The notes: generated by a model not told the origin, from the sequence alone. 64,000 bases of DNA from Salinispora mooreana (GCF_000379065.1 NZ_KB900614.1:4310133-4374132), one strand, 5' to 3'. Shown: positions 16,226-25,589, counted from the stretch's first letter. Translations and numbers: made by a program.

Positions 16226-17734
16226 GTGATCGAGCAGAACGCCGTACCAGTTGACCCCGCCGACGACCTTCCGGAGCAGATGAAGGTCCGCCGGGAGAAG
16301 CGGGACCGGATGCTCGCTGAGGGGATCGAACCGTATCCGCTGGGTTATCCGCGGACCAGCACGCTCGCCGAGATCCGCCAGGGCTACGCCGACCTGCCCA
16401 CCGACACGGCCACTGGTGACCAGGTGTCGGTCACCGGCCGGGTGATCTTTGTGCGGAACACCGGCAAGCTCTGCTTCGCCACGCTTCGGGACGGCGACGG
16501 GACCGAGCTGCAGGCGATGCTCTCCCTGGACCGGGTCGGGGCGCAGCGGCTCGAGGACTGGAAGCGGCTGGTGGACCTCGGTGACCTCGTCGGGGTGACC
16601 GGTGAGGTGATCACCAGCCGGCGTGGTGAGTTGTCGGTGCTGGCGCAGGGGTGGGCCGTCACCGCGAAGGCCCTTCGCCCGCTGCCGGTGGCGCACAAGC
16701 CGCTCAGTGAGGAGGCCCGGGTCCGGCAGCGCTACCTCGACCTCATCGTTCGTCCGCAGGCCCGGCAGATGGTGCGTACCCGGGCGGCCGCGGTCCGTAG
16801 CCTGCGGGAGTCCCTGCACGAGCGGGGCTTTCTGGAGGTGGAGACCCCGATGCTCCAGCTGCTGCACGGCGGTGCGGCCGCCCGTCCATTCGTAACCCAC
16901 AGCAATGCGCTCAGCACTGATCTATATCTGCGAATCGCTCCGGAACTGTTTCTCAAGCGCGCGCTTGTTGGTGGCGTAGATCACGTCTTCGAGATCAACC
17001 GTAACTTCCGCAATGAGGGCGTTGACTCGTCGCACTCGCCGGAGTTCGCGATGCTCGAGGCTTACCAGGCATATGGCGACTACGACACGATCGGTGAGTT
17101 GACCCGTCATCTCATCCAGCGGGCGGCGCTCGCGGTTGGCGGCTCGACGGTGGTGACCCACGCGGACGGTCGTGAGTTCGACCTCGGCGGTGAGTGGCGT
17201 TCGGTGACGCTGTTCGGATCTCTTTCCGAGGCGCTCGGAGAGGAGGTCACGGTACGCACGGAGCGGGCCCGTCTGGTCGAGTACGCGGACAAGGTGGACG
17301 TGGCGGTCGACCCAAAGTGGGGTCCGGGCAAGCTGGCCGAGGAACTGTTCGAGGAGTTGGTTGTTCCGGGTCTGCTGGCGCCCACCTTCGTGCGGGACTA
17401 TCCCGAGGAGACCAGCCCGTTGGTCCGGGCGCACCGCACTGAGCCGGGCCTGACCGAAAAGTGGGACCTCTACGTGCTCGGCTTCGAACTGGGCACGGGC
17501 TACTCCGAGTTGGTGGATCCGGTGGTTCAGCGGGAGCGTCTGGTGGCCCAGGCGCGGCTCGCGGCGCGGGGTGACGACGAGGCGATGCAGCTCGACGAGG
17601 ACTTTCTCCGGGCCCTGGAGTACGGAATGCCACCGTCTGGTGGTATGGGAATGGGAATCGACCGGCTCCTCATGGCGCTGACCGGCCTGGGAATTCGGGA
17701 AACCATCCTCTTCCCGCTGGTCCGACCGGAGTGA
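16226..17734 (+). CDS. lysS: Lysyl-tRNA synthetase, class II
   Basis: LysS charges tRNA-Lys. The 502-residue protein has an N-terminal OB-fold anticodon-binding domain (about 65-165). It is followed by the class II core with motif 1 'GFLEVETPML', motif 2 'FEINRNFRNEGVDSSHSPEF' and motif 3 'GMGMGIDRLLM'. The insert 'THSNALSTDLYLRIAPEL' is typical of LysRS. The GTG at 16226 follows GAGGAAG. Codons around 16900-17000 are slightly less GC-rich than the neighbours, but no frame disruption is seen. Confidence 0.96.
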   Translation: MIEQNAVPVDPADDLPEQMKVRREKRDRMLAEGIEPYPLGYPRTSTLAEIRQGYADLPTDTATGDQVSVTGRVIFVRNTGKLCFATLRDGDGTELQAMLSLDRVGAQRLEDWKRLVDLGDLVGVTGEVITSRRGELSVLAQGWAVTAKALRPLPVAHKPLSEEARVRQRYLDLIVRPQARQMVRTRAAAVRSLRESLHERGFLEVETPMLQLLHGGAAARPFVTHSNALSTDLYLRIAPELFLKRALVGGVDHVFEINRNFRNEGVDSSHSPEFAMLEAYQAYGDYDTIGELTRHLIQRAALAVGGSTVVTHADGREFDLGGEWRSVTLFGSLSEALGEEVTVRTERARLVEYADKVDVAVDPKWGPGKLAEELFEELVVPGLLAPTFVRDYPEETSPLVRAHRTEPGLTEKWDLYVLGFELGTGYSELVDPVVQRERLVAQARLAARGDDEAMQLDEDFLRALEYGMPPSGGMGMGIDRLLMALTGLGIRETILFPLVRPE

Positions 17735-17767
17735 CGGTCGGGTCACCCGACTCGTAACCGGATCCTA

Positions 17768-17798
17768 TTGACGCGCGGAGCATCATCCGGGTTATTGT
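17768..17798 (+). promoter_or_regulatory. lsr2 promoter
   Basis: TTGACG (17768-17773) and TATTGT (17793-17798) form a housekeeping-type promoter with a 19-bp spacer in the lysS-lsr2 gap. Confidence 0.45.
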
Positions 17799-17851
17799 GC
17801 TCTTGCGGGATTCGCAGAACCGCTGCACCCTGCTGGAAAGGAATGTGGGAC

Positions 17852-18202
17852 GTGGCCAAGCAGATCATTCATAAGCTGGTCGATGACCTGGATGGCGGGG
17901 ACGCTGACGAGACCGTCAAGTTCGCCCTCGACGGCGTTCAGTACGAGATCGACCTGTCGAGCGTCAACGCCGAGAAATTGCGGGAGGTATTCGCCGCGTA
18001 CGTCGCCAACGGCACGAAGGTGGGCCGGGGTGGCGTGGTCGTGGGTGGCCGGGCCGCCCGGGGCCGGGGCGGTGCCACCGCCGATCGTGAGCAGAACAAG
18101 GCGATCCGGGCCTGGGCCAAGAAGGCCGGCAAGGATATTTCCGACCGGGGTCGCATCCCGCAGGAGATCGTGGACGAGTACCACGCTCGCGCCGGCCACT
18201 GA
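17852..18202 (+). CDS. lsr2: Lsr2 nucleoid-associated silencer
   Basis: Lsr2 is an H-NS-like protein that coats AT-rich DNA and represses acquired genes. The 116-residue protein has the N-terminal dimerisation domain 'KLVDDLDGGDADETVKFALDG' (one long beta-hairpin unit) and a C-terminal DNA-binding helix pair around 'IRAWAKKAGKDISDRGRIP', where the R-G-R AT-hook-like triplet contacts the minor groove. The GTG at 17852 is chosen because GGAAAGGA lies 9 nt upstream; the ATG at 17843 is too close to it. Confidence 0.95.
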   Translation: MAKQIIHKLVDDLDGGDADETVKFALDGVQYEIDLSSVNAEKLREVFAAYVANGTKVGRGGVVVGGRAARGRGGATADREQNKAIRAWAKKAGKDISDRGRIPQEIVDEYHARAGH

Positions 18203-18214
18203 CCGGTGTCTGGC

Positions 18215-18254
18215 GCAACGCCGGCCCGGAGCGCAGACTCCGAGCCGGCGTTGC
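18215..18254 (+). terminator. lsr2 terminator hairpin
   Basis: A perfect 11-bp stem, GCAACGCCGGC / GCCGGCGTTGC, extended by an inner GGAG/CTCC pairing, starts 12 bp after the lsr2 stop. Confidence 0.8.
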
Positions 18255-18623
18255 TGTGTCTGGGCCCGGCGGCGGCCGGGGTGGGGTGGTGCTACCGCCG
18301 GTGGGGCCTGTGGTCTCGCCGTGGCCGGGAGCGGGATGGGGCTGATTCTGGGTCGGTGGGTGTTTTCCAGGTGCTGTGGGGTCGATCCGACGGTGGTCGA
18401 ATTTCGCTCTGCGCGTAGTAGCGCTGCTACCGGAACACCTGTTGAGCGCGGACGGTTGGGCAAAACAGCGGATATCCGGCACCACCGGGGGAGACAGGAC
18501 CCCAGCGGAGTCGGCCCGCGGCGATAGAGTTAAGAGGCACGGCCGCCCATCCCGGGCGTTCACGCAGCGGCCCCGCCACGATTTAGATCATCGAGGCGCA
18601 CGGTATGTGAGGAGCACGAGGGC
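18255..18623 (+). promoter_or_regulatory. clpC upstream region with palindrome and -10
   Basis: This 369-bp stretch has no convincing gene. It contains a near-perfect 16-bp palindrome at 18415-18430 (GTAGTAGCGCTGCTAC, one mismatched pair) and a TAGAGT -10 candidate at 18526-18531, which would give an mRNA leader of about 86 nt before clpC. The palindrome may be an operator; the binding protein is unknown. Confidence 0.4.
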
Positions 18624-21158
18624 ATGTTCGAGCGGTTCACCGACCGAGCGCGTCGGGTTGTCGTCCTGGCCCAGGAAGAGGCCCGGATGCTCAACCACAA
18701 TTACATTGGTACTGAGCACATTCTGCTGGGCCTGATCCACGAGGGTGAGGGCGTGGCCGCCAAGGCGCTGGAGAGTCTGGGGATCTCTCTGGAGGGCGTG
18801 CGTCAGCAGGTTGAGGAGATCATCGGGCAGGGCCAGCAGGCGCCGAGTGGTCATATTCCGTTTACCCCGCGGGCCAAGAAGGTGCTGGAGCTCTCGCTGC
18901 GGGAAGCGTTGCAGCTCGGGCACAACTACATCGGCACCGAGCACATTCTGCTGGGCCTGATCCGTGAGGGTGAGGGCGTGGCGGCTCAGGTGCTGGTGAA
19001 GCTGGGGGCGGACCTGAATCGCGTCCGTCAGCAGGTGATCCAGCTGTTGTCGGGTTATCAGGGCAAGGAGCCGGCGGCAGCGGGGACGGCACCGGGTGAG
19101 GCCGCTCCCTCGACGAGCTTGGTGTTGGACCAGTTCGGTCGCAATCTGACCCAGGCGGCCCGTGAGGGCAAGCTTGATCCGGTTATCGGTCGGGAAAAAG
19201 AGATCGAGCGGGTCATGCAGGTGCTGTCCCGGCGGACGAAGAACAATCCGGTGCTGATCGGTGAGCCGGGTGTCGGTAAGACCGCCGTGGTGGAGGGCCT
19301 GTCGCAGCGGATCGTCAAGGGCGAGGTGCCCGAGACGCTGAAGGACAAGCAGCTGTACACCCTTGACCTGGGTGCCTTGGTGGCGGGTTCACGGTATCGG
19401 GGTGACTTCGAGGAGCGGTTGAAGAAGGTCCTCAAGGAGATCCGTACCCGTGGTGACATCATCCTGTTCATTGACGAGATTCACACGCTGGTGGGTGCGG
19501 GTGCCGCCGAGGGCGCGATCGATGCGGCGAGCATTCTGAAGCCGATGCTGGCGCGCGGTGAGTTGCAGACCATTGGCGCGACAACGTTGGATGAGTACCG
19601 CAAGCACCTGGAGAAGGACGCCGCGTTGGAGCGCCGGTTCCAGCCCATCCAGGTGGGTGAGCCGTCGTTGCCGCACACCATCGAGATCCTGAAGGGCCTG
19701 CGGGACCGCTACGAGGCGCACCACCGAGTGTCGATCACGGATGCGGCCCTGGTGGCGGCGGCGACCCTGGCCGACCGGTACATCTCGGACCGGTTCCTGC
19801 CGGACAAGGCGATCGATCTGATTGATGAGGCGGGCGCGCGGATGCGGATCCGGCGGATGACCGCGCCGCCAGACCTGCGGGACTTCGATGAGCGGATCGC
19901 GCAGGTGCGTCGGGACAAGGAGTCCGCGATCGACGCGCAGGACTTCGAACGGGCCGCGCAGCTCCGCGACACCGAGAAGCAGCTACTGGGCCAGAAGGCG
20001 CAGCGGGAGAAGGAGTGGAAGGCCGGCGACCTGGATGTCGTCACCGAGGTTGACGACGAGCAGATCGCCGAGGTGCTCGGTAACTGGACGGGTATCCCGG
20101 TCTACAAGCTGACCGAGGAGGAGACCTCCCGGCTGCTACGGATGGAAGATGAGCTGCACAAGCGGGTCATCGGCCAGGAGGACGCGGTCAAGGCGGTGTC
20201 GAAGGCGATCCGCCGCACCCGGGCCGGTCTGAAGGACCCGAAGCGGCCGTCTGGGTCGTTCATCTTCGCCGGCCCCTCCGGGGTCGGTAAGACCGAGTTG
20301 TCGAAGGCCCTCGCGGAGTTCCTCTTCGGCAGCGAGGACGCGTTGATCCAGCTGGACATGTCCGAGTTCCACGACCGGTACACGGTGTCCCGGCTCGTCG
20401 GTGCGCCTCCCGGCTACGTCGGCTACGACGAGGGCGGGCAGCTGACCGAGAAGGTCCGTCGGCGGCCGTTCAGCGTGGTCCTCTTCGACGAGATCGAGAA
20501 GGCCCACCCGGATGTGTTCAACACGCTGCTGCAGATCCTCGAGGACGGGCGGCTCACCGACGGTCAGGGCCGGATCGTGGACTTCAAGAACACGGTCATC
20601 ATCCTGACGACCAACCTCGGTACCCGTGATGTCGCCAAGGCGGTCTCGCTGGGCTTCCAGGCCTCTGATGACTCCGACTCGAACTACGACCGGATGAAGC
20701 AGAAGGTCAACGACGAGCTCAAGCAGCACTTCCGGCCGGAGTTCCTCAACCGGATCGACGACACCATCGTCTTCCACCAGCTACGCCACCGGGAGATCCT
20801 CTCGATCGTCGACATCATGATCGGCCGGATCGAGACCCAGTTGCGCAACAAGGACATGGGGCTGGAGCTCACCGACAACGCCAAGAAGTACCTCGCGACG
20901 AAGGGCTTCGACCCCGTTCTCGGTGCCCGGCCGCTACGCCGCACGATCCAGCGCGACATCGAGGACAATCTCTCCGAGCGGATCCTGTTCAACGAGCTCA
21001 ACCCCGGCCAGATCGTCATCGTCGACTGCGACGGTGATCCGGCCGATATCGACTCCGCCACCCTCACCTTCCGCGGCACCGACAAGCCGGCCGACCTGCC
21101 GGACGCGGTCCCCGCCGACCTCGGCGGTGCCGCCACGGGGGCGGACGACACGGCGTAG
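18624..21158 (+). CDS. clpC: ClpC AAA+ unfoldase
   Basis: ClpC is a Hsp100 chaperone that unfolds substrates for the ClpP protease. The 844-residue protein has two N-terminal Clp repeats (starting 'RARRVVVLAQEEARMLNHNY'), a first AAA domain with GEPGVGKT, a UVR-containing middle domain near residues 420-455, a second AAA domain with GPSGVGKTE, and the ClpP-contacting region beyond 'TENVR'-like loops. The ATG at 18624 gives the canonical N-terminus MFERFTDRARR. The length matches the actinobacterial ClpC1 family, and the gene is probably essential. Confidence 0.98.
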   Translation: MFERFTDRARRVVVLAQEEARMLNHNYIGTEHILLGLIHEGEGVAAKALESLGISLEGVRQQVEEIIGQGQQAPSGHIPFTPRAKKVLELSLREALQLGHNYIGTEHILLGLIREGEGVAAQVLVKLGADLNRVRQQVIQLLSGYQGKEPAAAGTAPGEAAPSTSLVLDQFGRNLTQAAREGKLDPVIGREKEIERVMQVLSRRTKNNPVLIGEPGVGKTAVVEGLSQRIVKGEVPETLKDKQLYTLDLGALVAGSRYRGDFEERLKKVLKEIRTRGDIILFIDEIHTLVGAGAAEGAIDAASILKPMLARGELQTIGATTLDEYRKHLEKDAALERRFQPIQVGEPSLPHTIEILKGLRDRYEAHHRVSITDAALVAAATLADRYISDRFLPDKAIDLIDEAGARMRIRRMTAPPDLRDFDERIAQVRRDKESAIDAQDFERAAQLRDTEKQLLGQKAQREKEWKAGDLDVVTEVDDEQIAEVLGNWTGIPVYKLTEEETSRLLRMEDELHKRVIGQEDAVKAVSKAIRRTRAGLKDPKRPSGSFIFAGPSGVGKTELSKALAEFLFGSEDALIQLDMSEFHDRYTVSRLVGAPPGYVGYDEGGQLTEKVRRRPFSVVLFDEIEKAHPDVFNTLLQILEDGRLTDGQGRIVDFKNTVIILTTNLGTRDVAKAVSLGFQASDDSDSNYDRMKQKVNDELKQHFRPEFLNRIDDTIVFHQLRHREILSIVDIMIGRIETQLRNKDMGLELTDNAKKYLATKGFDPVLGARPLRRTIQRDIEDNLSERILFNELNPGQIVIVDCDGDPADIDSATLTFRGTDKPADLPDAVPADLGGAATGADDTA

Positions 21159-21178
21159 GCCGGTAGGTCCCACCGAAC

Positions 21179-21218
21179 GAGCAACGGCCCGATGGCGATC
21201 GCCGTCGGGCCGTTGCTC
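21179..21218. terminator. Bidirectional terminator between clpC and mutY
   Basis: A perfect 14-bp stem, GAGCAACGGCCCGA / TCGGGCCGTTGCTC, with an 8-12 nt inner hairpin lies between two convergent genes. Confidence 0.85.
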
Positions 21219-21222
21219 GTGC

Positions 21223-22122
21223 TCAGTGGACGGGGACCGGCGGTCCGTCCCCGGCCAGCCGGAAGCACGCCTCGTTGACCTGCTCCACGAGGCCGTCGTT
21301 GACCAGGCTGGCCAATGCCCGAAAGCGCTGTGCTTCATCGGCCCACACCTGGTCCAGGCGTTGCCGTGGTACCGGGGCGGTCGCCTCCCGGAGCACACCG
21401 AGCAGCAGCCCACGGACCTGACGGTCGGTGCCCGCGTACCGTTGCGGACGTCGGGTGGGACCGGTCGGCGCCGGCTCCCCGGAGGCCCGCCAGGCGCAGA
21501 TCGAGGCGACCGGGCAACTCCCGCAACGCGGCGACCGGGCCGTGCAGACCACCGCCCCCAGCTCCATGAAGGCGGCACTGGCCAGCGCGGCGGCGGCCGG
21601 TTCCGCCGGCAGTAGCTCCTCGGCAGCGACCAGGTCGGCCGGCCGGGTGGCGGGGCCGGCGTCCGGTTCACCCGCGACTGCCCGACAGATCACCCGCCGT
21701 ACGTTGGTGTCCACGACGGGGTGCCGTTGCCCGTACGCGAACGCGGCCACGGCCCGCGCCGTGTACGTGCCGACTCCCGGCAGGGCCAGCAGCTGCTCCA
21801 GCCGGTTCGGCACCTGCCCGTCGTGCCGCTCCACGATCGCCACCGCGGCCTCACGCAGTCGGACCGCCCGCCGTGGGTAGCCGAGCCGCCCCCACATCCG
21901 GATCGCCTCTGCGGGCGGCTCCGCCGCCAGGTCGGCCGGGGCGGGCCAGCGGGCCATCCAGTCCGTCCAGGCGGGCAGCACTCGGGCAACCGGGGTCTGC
22001 TGGAGCATCACCTCACTGACGAGGATGGCCCAGGCGCCTACCTCGGGGCGCCGCCACGGCAGGTCCCGGGCATGCTGTACGTACCACCCGCTGACCCGGG
22101 TGGTGAAGGTCGGTTCAGTCAT
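21223..22122 (-). CDS. mutY: A/G-specific adenine glycosylase
   Basis: MutY removes adenine mispaired with 8-oxoguanine or guanine. The 299-residue protein has catalytic Glu in 'SEVMLQQT' near residue 37, the helix-hairpin-helix 'LPGVGTYTARAV', catalytic Asp in 'VVDTNVRRV', and the [4Fe-4S] motif C-x6-C-x2-C-x5-C in 'CTARSPRCGSCPVASIC'. The C-terminal MutT-like domain typical of E. coli MutY is short or absent, as in many actinobacteria. It is convergent with clpC. Confidence 0.95.
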   Translation of the reverse strand: MTEPTFTTRVSGWYVQHARDLPWRRPEVGAWAILVSEVMLQQTPVARVLPAWTDWMARWPAPADLAAEPPAEAIRMWGRLGYPRRAVRLREAAVAIVERHDGQVPNRLEQLLALPGVGTYTARAVAAFAYGQRHPVVDTNVRRVICRAVAGEPDAGPATRPADLVAAEELLPAEPAAAALASAAFMELGAVVCTARSPRCGSCPVASICAWRASGEPAPTGPTRRPQRYAGTDRQVRGLLLGVLREATAPVPRQRLDQVWADEAQRFRALASLVNDGLVEQVNEACFRLAGDGPPVPVH

Positions 22123-22251
22123 CGTCGGTCGATCATGTCACGCCCCGGGACGCGCGCTCTTACGGCGGCCAGCCCCGCTGACCAGTCCCGACAAGTGGTC
22201 AACGGGCAGTACTGAGGTGGCGTTCTGGGCCTGGTCGGGGAGAATCCGGGG

Positions 22252-22764
22252 ATGAGTGAGCTCGCCATAACCGTCATCGGCCGGGATCGGCCCGGCATCG
22301 TGGCCGATGTCGCCGAGGTGCTCGCCCGCCTCGGTGCGAACCTTACCGACAGCACCATGACCCGGCTCCGGGGGCATTTCGCGATGACGCTGATCTGCGT
22401 GGGCCCGGCCGAGGCTGAGGCCGAGGCTGCGCTGGCGCCGCTCGCCGCCGACGGTCAGCTATTGGCGACGGTACGGGTGGTGGTGCCGGACGCGGAGCAG
22501 ACGTCGAACGGCGTGCCGTACGTGCTGGCAGTGCATGGTGCTGACCGGATGGGCATCGTCGCCGCCATGACCCGGGTGCTCGCGGAGGCGGGCGGCAACG
22601 TCACGGATCTGAGTACCCGACTCGCCGGCGCGCTCTACGTCGTCCTTGCTGAGGTCGAGCTGCCGCCGGGCGTGGCCGAGCAGGTGACGGGCCGGTTGGC
22701 GGCAACCGCCGCCGAACTCGGGGTGGAGGTAACCCTCCGACCGGCAGACCCGGACCTGTTGTGA
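22252..22764 (+). CDS. Double ACT-domain protein (GcvR-like)
   Basis: This 170-residue protein consists of two ACT domains (residues about 4-75 and 88-160) beginning 'AITVIGRDRPGIVADVAEVL' and 'VLAVHGADRMGIVAAMTRVL'. Such proteins bind small ligands, usually amino acids, and GcvR-type members regulate glycine cleavage. No DNA-binding domain is present. The downstream peptide deformylase gene starts with a GTGA overlap, so the two are co-translated, although no functional link is obvious. Confidence 0.88.
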   Translation: MSELAITVIGRDRPGIVADVAEVLARLGANLTDSTMTRLRGHFAMTLICVGPAEAEAEAALAPLAADGQLLATVRVVVPDAEQTSNGVPYVLAVHGADRMGIVAAMTRVLAEAGGNVTDLSTRLAGALYVVLAEVELPPGVAEQVTGRLAATAAELGVEVTLRPADPDLL

Positions 22765-23324
22765 ACCGCGAGGAGGGTACCGGCCTCGGCGACTGGACCC
22801 TGGACGTGCTGGGCCCCCCGGGTCAGGTGCGACCGGTGGTGTCCGCCCCGGCCGCGGTGCTCAGCCGGGCCGGCGGCGAGGTGGATCCGACAGCGGAGCA
22901 GACGGTACGCCTCGCCGCCGATCTGGTCGCCACGATGCGCGTCGCTCCGGGCTGCGTCGGTCTGGCCGCCCCACAGATCGGGGTAGGCGCACGGGTCTTC
23001 GCGGTGGATGTCACCGGCCATCCGAAGGCCCGCATCGGGCACGGCGCGTTTGTGCTGTGCAACGCGGTCGTGGTGGAGGCCAGTCGATGGAAGGCTGGAC
23101 GGGAGGGGTGCATGTCCGTGGCGGATCTGACCGGTGATGTCAAACGCGCCGGCCACCTGGTGGTCGAGGGGGCCCTGCCCGGGACCGGAGCGACCGTTCG
23201 GTTGGTCACCGACGCGTTCGAGGCGCGGGCCCTGCAACACGAGATCGACCACTGTGCGGGTCTGCTGTTCCTGGACCGGGTTGCCGGTGCCCACGCCGTG
23301 TATCAGCGCAAGGTGTACCTCTGA
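22761..23324 (+). CDS. def: Peptide deformylase
   Basis: This enzyme removes the formyl group from N-terminal fMet. The 187-residue protein has all three motifs: 'GCVGLAAPQIG' (G-x-G-L-A-A-x-Q form), 'EGCMS' with the metal-binding Cys, and 'QHEIDH' with the two His ligands and catalytic Glu. The N-terminal 40 residues are longer than usual. A def gene beside fmt is common; here it is coupled to an ACT-domain gene, so it may be one of several deformylases in the genome. Confidence 0.94.
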   Translation: MNREEGTGLGDWTLDVLGPPGQVRPVVSAPAAVLSRAGGEVDPTAEQTVRLAADLVATMRVAPGCVGLAAPQIGVGARVFAVDVTGHPKARIGHGAFVLCNAVVVEASRWKAGREGCMSVADLTGDVKRAGHLVVEGALPGTGATVRLVTDAFEARALQHEIDHCAGLLFLDRVAGAHAVYQRKVYL

Positions 23325-23357
23325 TCACCTGACCCGGCTCCGGCCACCGGTCTCGGA

Positions 23358-23393
23358 GAAGGTGACCGGACCACACCGGTGCAGGTCACCTTC
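23358..23393 (+). terminator. def terminator hairpin
   Basis: GAAGGTGACC and GGTCACCTTC form a 10-bp stem with a 16-nt loop, followed by CGTTTTG. Confidence 0.75.
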
Positions 23394-23502
23394 CGTTTTG
23401 CTGCCTGCACCTTCGGCTACCTGAGTCGTCGTAAGTGGAGAAAGCTTCTGTTGGCTCGGATTGGCTCGGCGCGTCGCTGTCGGTTGCCGCACGTGACGCC
23501 GC

Positions 23503-23508
23503 TACGGT
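23503..23508 (+). promoter_or_regulatory. Leaderless-type -10 (TACGGT)
   Basis: TACGGT ends 8 nt before the ATG at 23517, with no Shine-Dalgarno sequence between them. Confidence 0.4.
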
Positions 23509-23516
23509 AGGACATC

Positions 23517-24233
23517 ATGCGTCTGACGGTCGGCCCCTTGCCCCCCGCCGTTTACTGGCGGCGTCGCGCCGTTGTGCTCGGAGCGGTGTTTCTTTTTCTG
23601 GTTGTGGTTTTCTACTCCTCGTGGAGTAGCTCGGAGGAGCCCGCCAACAAGAATGCCAGCGGGCAGGAGCAGTCCTCCGGTGGCTCCGCAGCCGACTCCG
23701 AAACCCCGATGGGCACCGAGCAGCCGGACCCCCCGGGTGACTCGGGCGACGCCGGCGGGGCGGAGCCGCCCAACTCCGAGCCGTCCGAGGCGGCGGAGGT
23801 GGATGACCCGCCGCTGGCGCCCCCGGTCTCCGACGACGGCACCTGTGCCGATGACGAGATCAGCGTGACCGCTGTCGCCCAGCCGGTGTCGGTGGGCCAG
23901 GGCGGTGCCGTCGATCTGCAATTGAAGATTAAGAATACCTCGGGCCGGACCTGTAGCCGGGATGTCGGCGCGGATCTACAGGAGCTGTTCCTCAAGGCTG
24001 GGGCGGCGAAGATCTGGTCTTCCGACAGCTGTGGCACCGGCGAGGGCTCGGACGTTCAGTCGTTCACGCCGAACTCTGAGCGCTCCTATCGGGTCACCTG
24101 GAACGGCAACGACGACACCCGCTGCCAAGGTGGGGTCGCCATCGGCCCCGAAGCGCCGCCCGGCACCTATCTGGTGGTCGCCCGGGTCGGCACGAAGCAC
24201 AGCGAGCCCGTGGAGCTCACGGTCACCGGCTGA
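23517..24233 (+). CDS. Membrane-anchored extracytoplasmic protein
   Basis: This 238-residue protein has one N-terminal membrane helix (about 18-36), an acidic Ser/Pro/Glu-rich linker (40-105) and a C-terminal beta-rich domain (about 115-238) with four Cys residues ('GTCADDEIS', 'GRTCSRD', 'SDSCGTG', 'TRCQGG'), probably forming two disulfides. The domain ends 'GTYLVVARVGTKHSEPVELTV', an Ig-like fold by pattern. Similar domains occur in actinobacterial proteins of unknown function that resemble DUF4232. The substrate is unknown. Confidence 0.75.
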   Translation: MRLTVGPLPPAVYWRRRAVVLGAVFLFLVVVFYSSWSSSEEPANKNASGQEQSSGGSAADSETPMGTEQPDPPGDSGDAGGAEPPNSEPSEAAEVDDPPLAPPVSDDGTCADDEISVTAVAQPVSVGQGGAVDLQLKIKNTSGRTCSRDVGADLQELFLKAGAAKIWSSDSCGTGEGSDVQSFTPNSERSYRVTWNGNDDTRCQGGVAIGPEAPPGTYLVVARVGTKHSEPVELTVTG

Positions 24234-24342
24234 CGGACACCGGGCGACCGTGTCGCGGCTCGGTGGACCGGCGGGCCGTATCGCCGGCCCAGCCGACAGC
24301 CGACCGCGCGTCGGCTCATCGTCGAGCCCGTGCCACTGCCGG

Positions 24343-25518
24343 TCAGACGTAGCGTTCCAGGATCGATGCCTCGGCGAGCCGGGAAAGTCCCTCTCGGACG
24401 CCTCTGGCCCGGGCATCTCCGACGCCCTCAACGGCCTGCAGGTCCTCCACGGTCGCGCCGAGCAGCCGCTGAAGGCTACCGAAGTGCCCTACCAGGCGGT
24501 CAACGATCGCCACCGGCAGCCGCGGGACCTTGGCCAGGAGCCGGAACCCGCGGGGGCTGAGCGCGGCGTCGAGTGCGTCGGTCGCGGCCGGGTAGCCGAT
24601 CGCTCTGCTGACCGCGACCAGGTCGATCAGTTCGGTTGCGGTTAGCAGGTCAAGCTCGACCAGGGCCTCGTCGAGGGTGCGTGACTTGCGGCCGGTGGGC
24701 AGGTAGTCCCGGATGACCAGGGTGCGGTCGGCGTCCACACCGGCCATCAGCTCGTCGAGTTGCAGCGCGAGGAGCCGACCGTCGGTGCCCAGCTCCACCA
24801 CGTATCCTGCGATCTCGTCGGCGATCCGTCGGACCATCTCGAGCCGCTGGACGACGGCGACCGCGTCCCGCACGGTGACCAGGTCCTCTATCTCCAGCGC
24901 GGAGAGGGTGCCGGAGACCTCGTCCAGGCGTAGCTTGTAACGCTCGAGCGTGGCGAGTGCCTGGTTGGCCCGGGAGAGGATGGCGGCCGAATCGTCCAGC
25001 ACGTGCCGCTGACCGTTGACGTAGAGGCTGATGATCCGCATGGACTGGCTCACCGAGATCACCGGGTAGCCGGTCTGACGGGCAACCCGCTCGGCGGTGC
25101 GGTGCCGGGTGCCGGATTCCTCCGTGGGGATCGCGGGATCGGGCATCAGGTGCACCGCCGCCCGGACGATCCGGCTACCGTCGCTGGAGAGCACCACGGC
25201 GCCATCCATTTTGCACAGCTCGCGGACACGGGTGGCGGAGAACTCCACGTCAAGCGGGAAGCCGCCGGTGCAGAGGCTCTCGACGACCTTGTCGTAGCCC
25301 AGGACGATCAGAGCGCCGGTGCGTCCGCGGAGGATCCGTTCCAGTCCGTCGCGTAGGGCGGTGCCAGGTGCCATCAGAGCCAGGTTGGCGCGCAGCGGGT
25401 CACTGGCCGCGCCGCCGGTCACGTGCACGCTGATCGAACGGGCGGGCGAACCCACGGCACCGGTGCGGGCGTACGGTGTCGCGCCGGCAGGCTTGGTGGT
25501 GTCGCGGTCGGTCGGCAC
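24343..25518 (-). CDS. disA: DNA integrity scanning diadenylate cyclase
   Basis: DisA synthesises c-di-AMP and scans DNA for branched structures. The 391-residue protein has the DAC domain with DGA (Asp105) and RHR (138-140), a linker helix domain, and a C-terminal helix-hairpin-helix domain ('LLGATVEDLQAVEGVGDARA'). The N-terminal 30 residues are an extra low-complexity leader. The GTG at 25518 has a TAGACT hexamer 6 nt upstream, so translation is probably leaderless. radA is the upstream neighbour; RadA/Sms is known to interact with DisA in other bacteria. Confidence 0.97.
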   Translation of the reverse strand: MPTDRDTTKPAGATPYARTGAVGSPARSISVHVTGGAASDPLRANLALMAPGTALRDGLERILRGRTGALIVLGYDKVVESLCTGGFPLDVEFSATRVRELCKMDGAVVLSSDGSRIVRAAVHLMPDPAIPTEESGTRHRTAERVARQTGYPVISVSQSMRIISLYVNGQRHVLDDSAAILSRANQALATLERYKLRLDEVSGTLSALEIEDLVTVRDAVAVVQRLEMVRRIADEIAGYVVELGTDGRLLALQLDELMAGVDADRTLVIRDYLPTGRKSRTLDEALVELDLLTATELIDLVAVSRAIGYPAATDALDAALSPRGFRLLAKVPRLPVAIVDRLVGHFGSLQRLLGATVEDLQAVEGVGDARARGVREGLSRLAEASILERYV

Positions 25519-25524
25519 GGGGAC

Positions 25525-25530
25525 AGTCTA
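25525..25530 (-). promoter_or_regulatory. disA leaderless-type -10 (TAGACT)
   Basis: On the minus strand, TAGACT ends 6 nt before the GTG start of disA. Confidence 0.5.
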
Positions 25531-25589
25531 CGGACTACTCTGCGGTGGGTGCTGCCGCGGTTACTGTGATGTGTCGTCCTGCCTGGAAT

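Noticed and set aside
18862..21268. Long antisense frames across clpC
   Set aside because: ClpC is complete and conserved on the plus strand; the antisense frames have no recognised motif.
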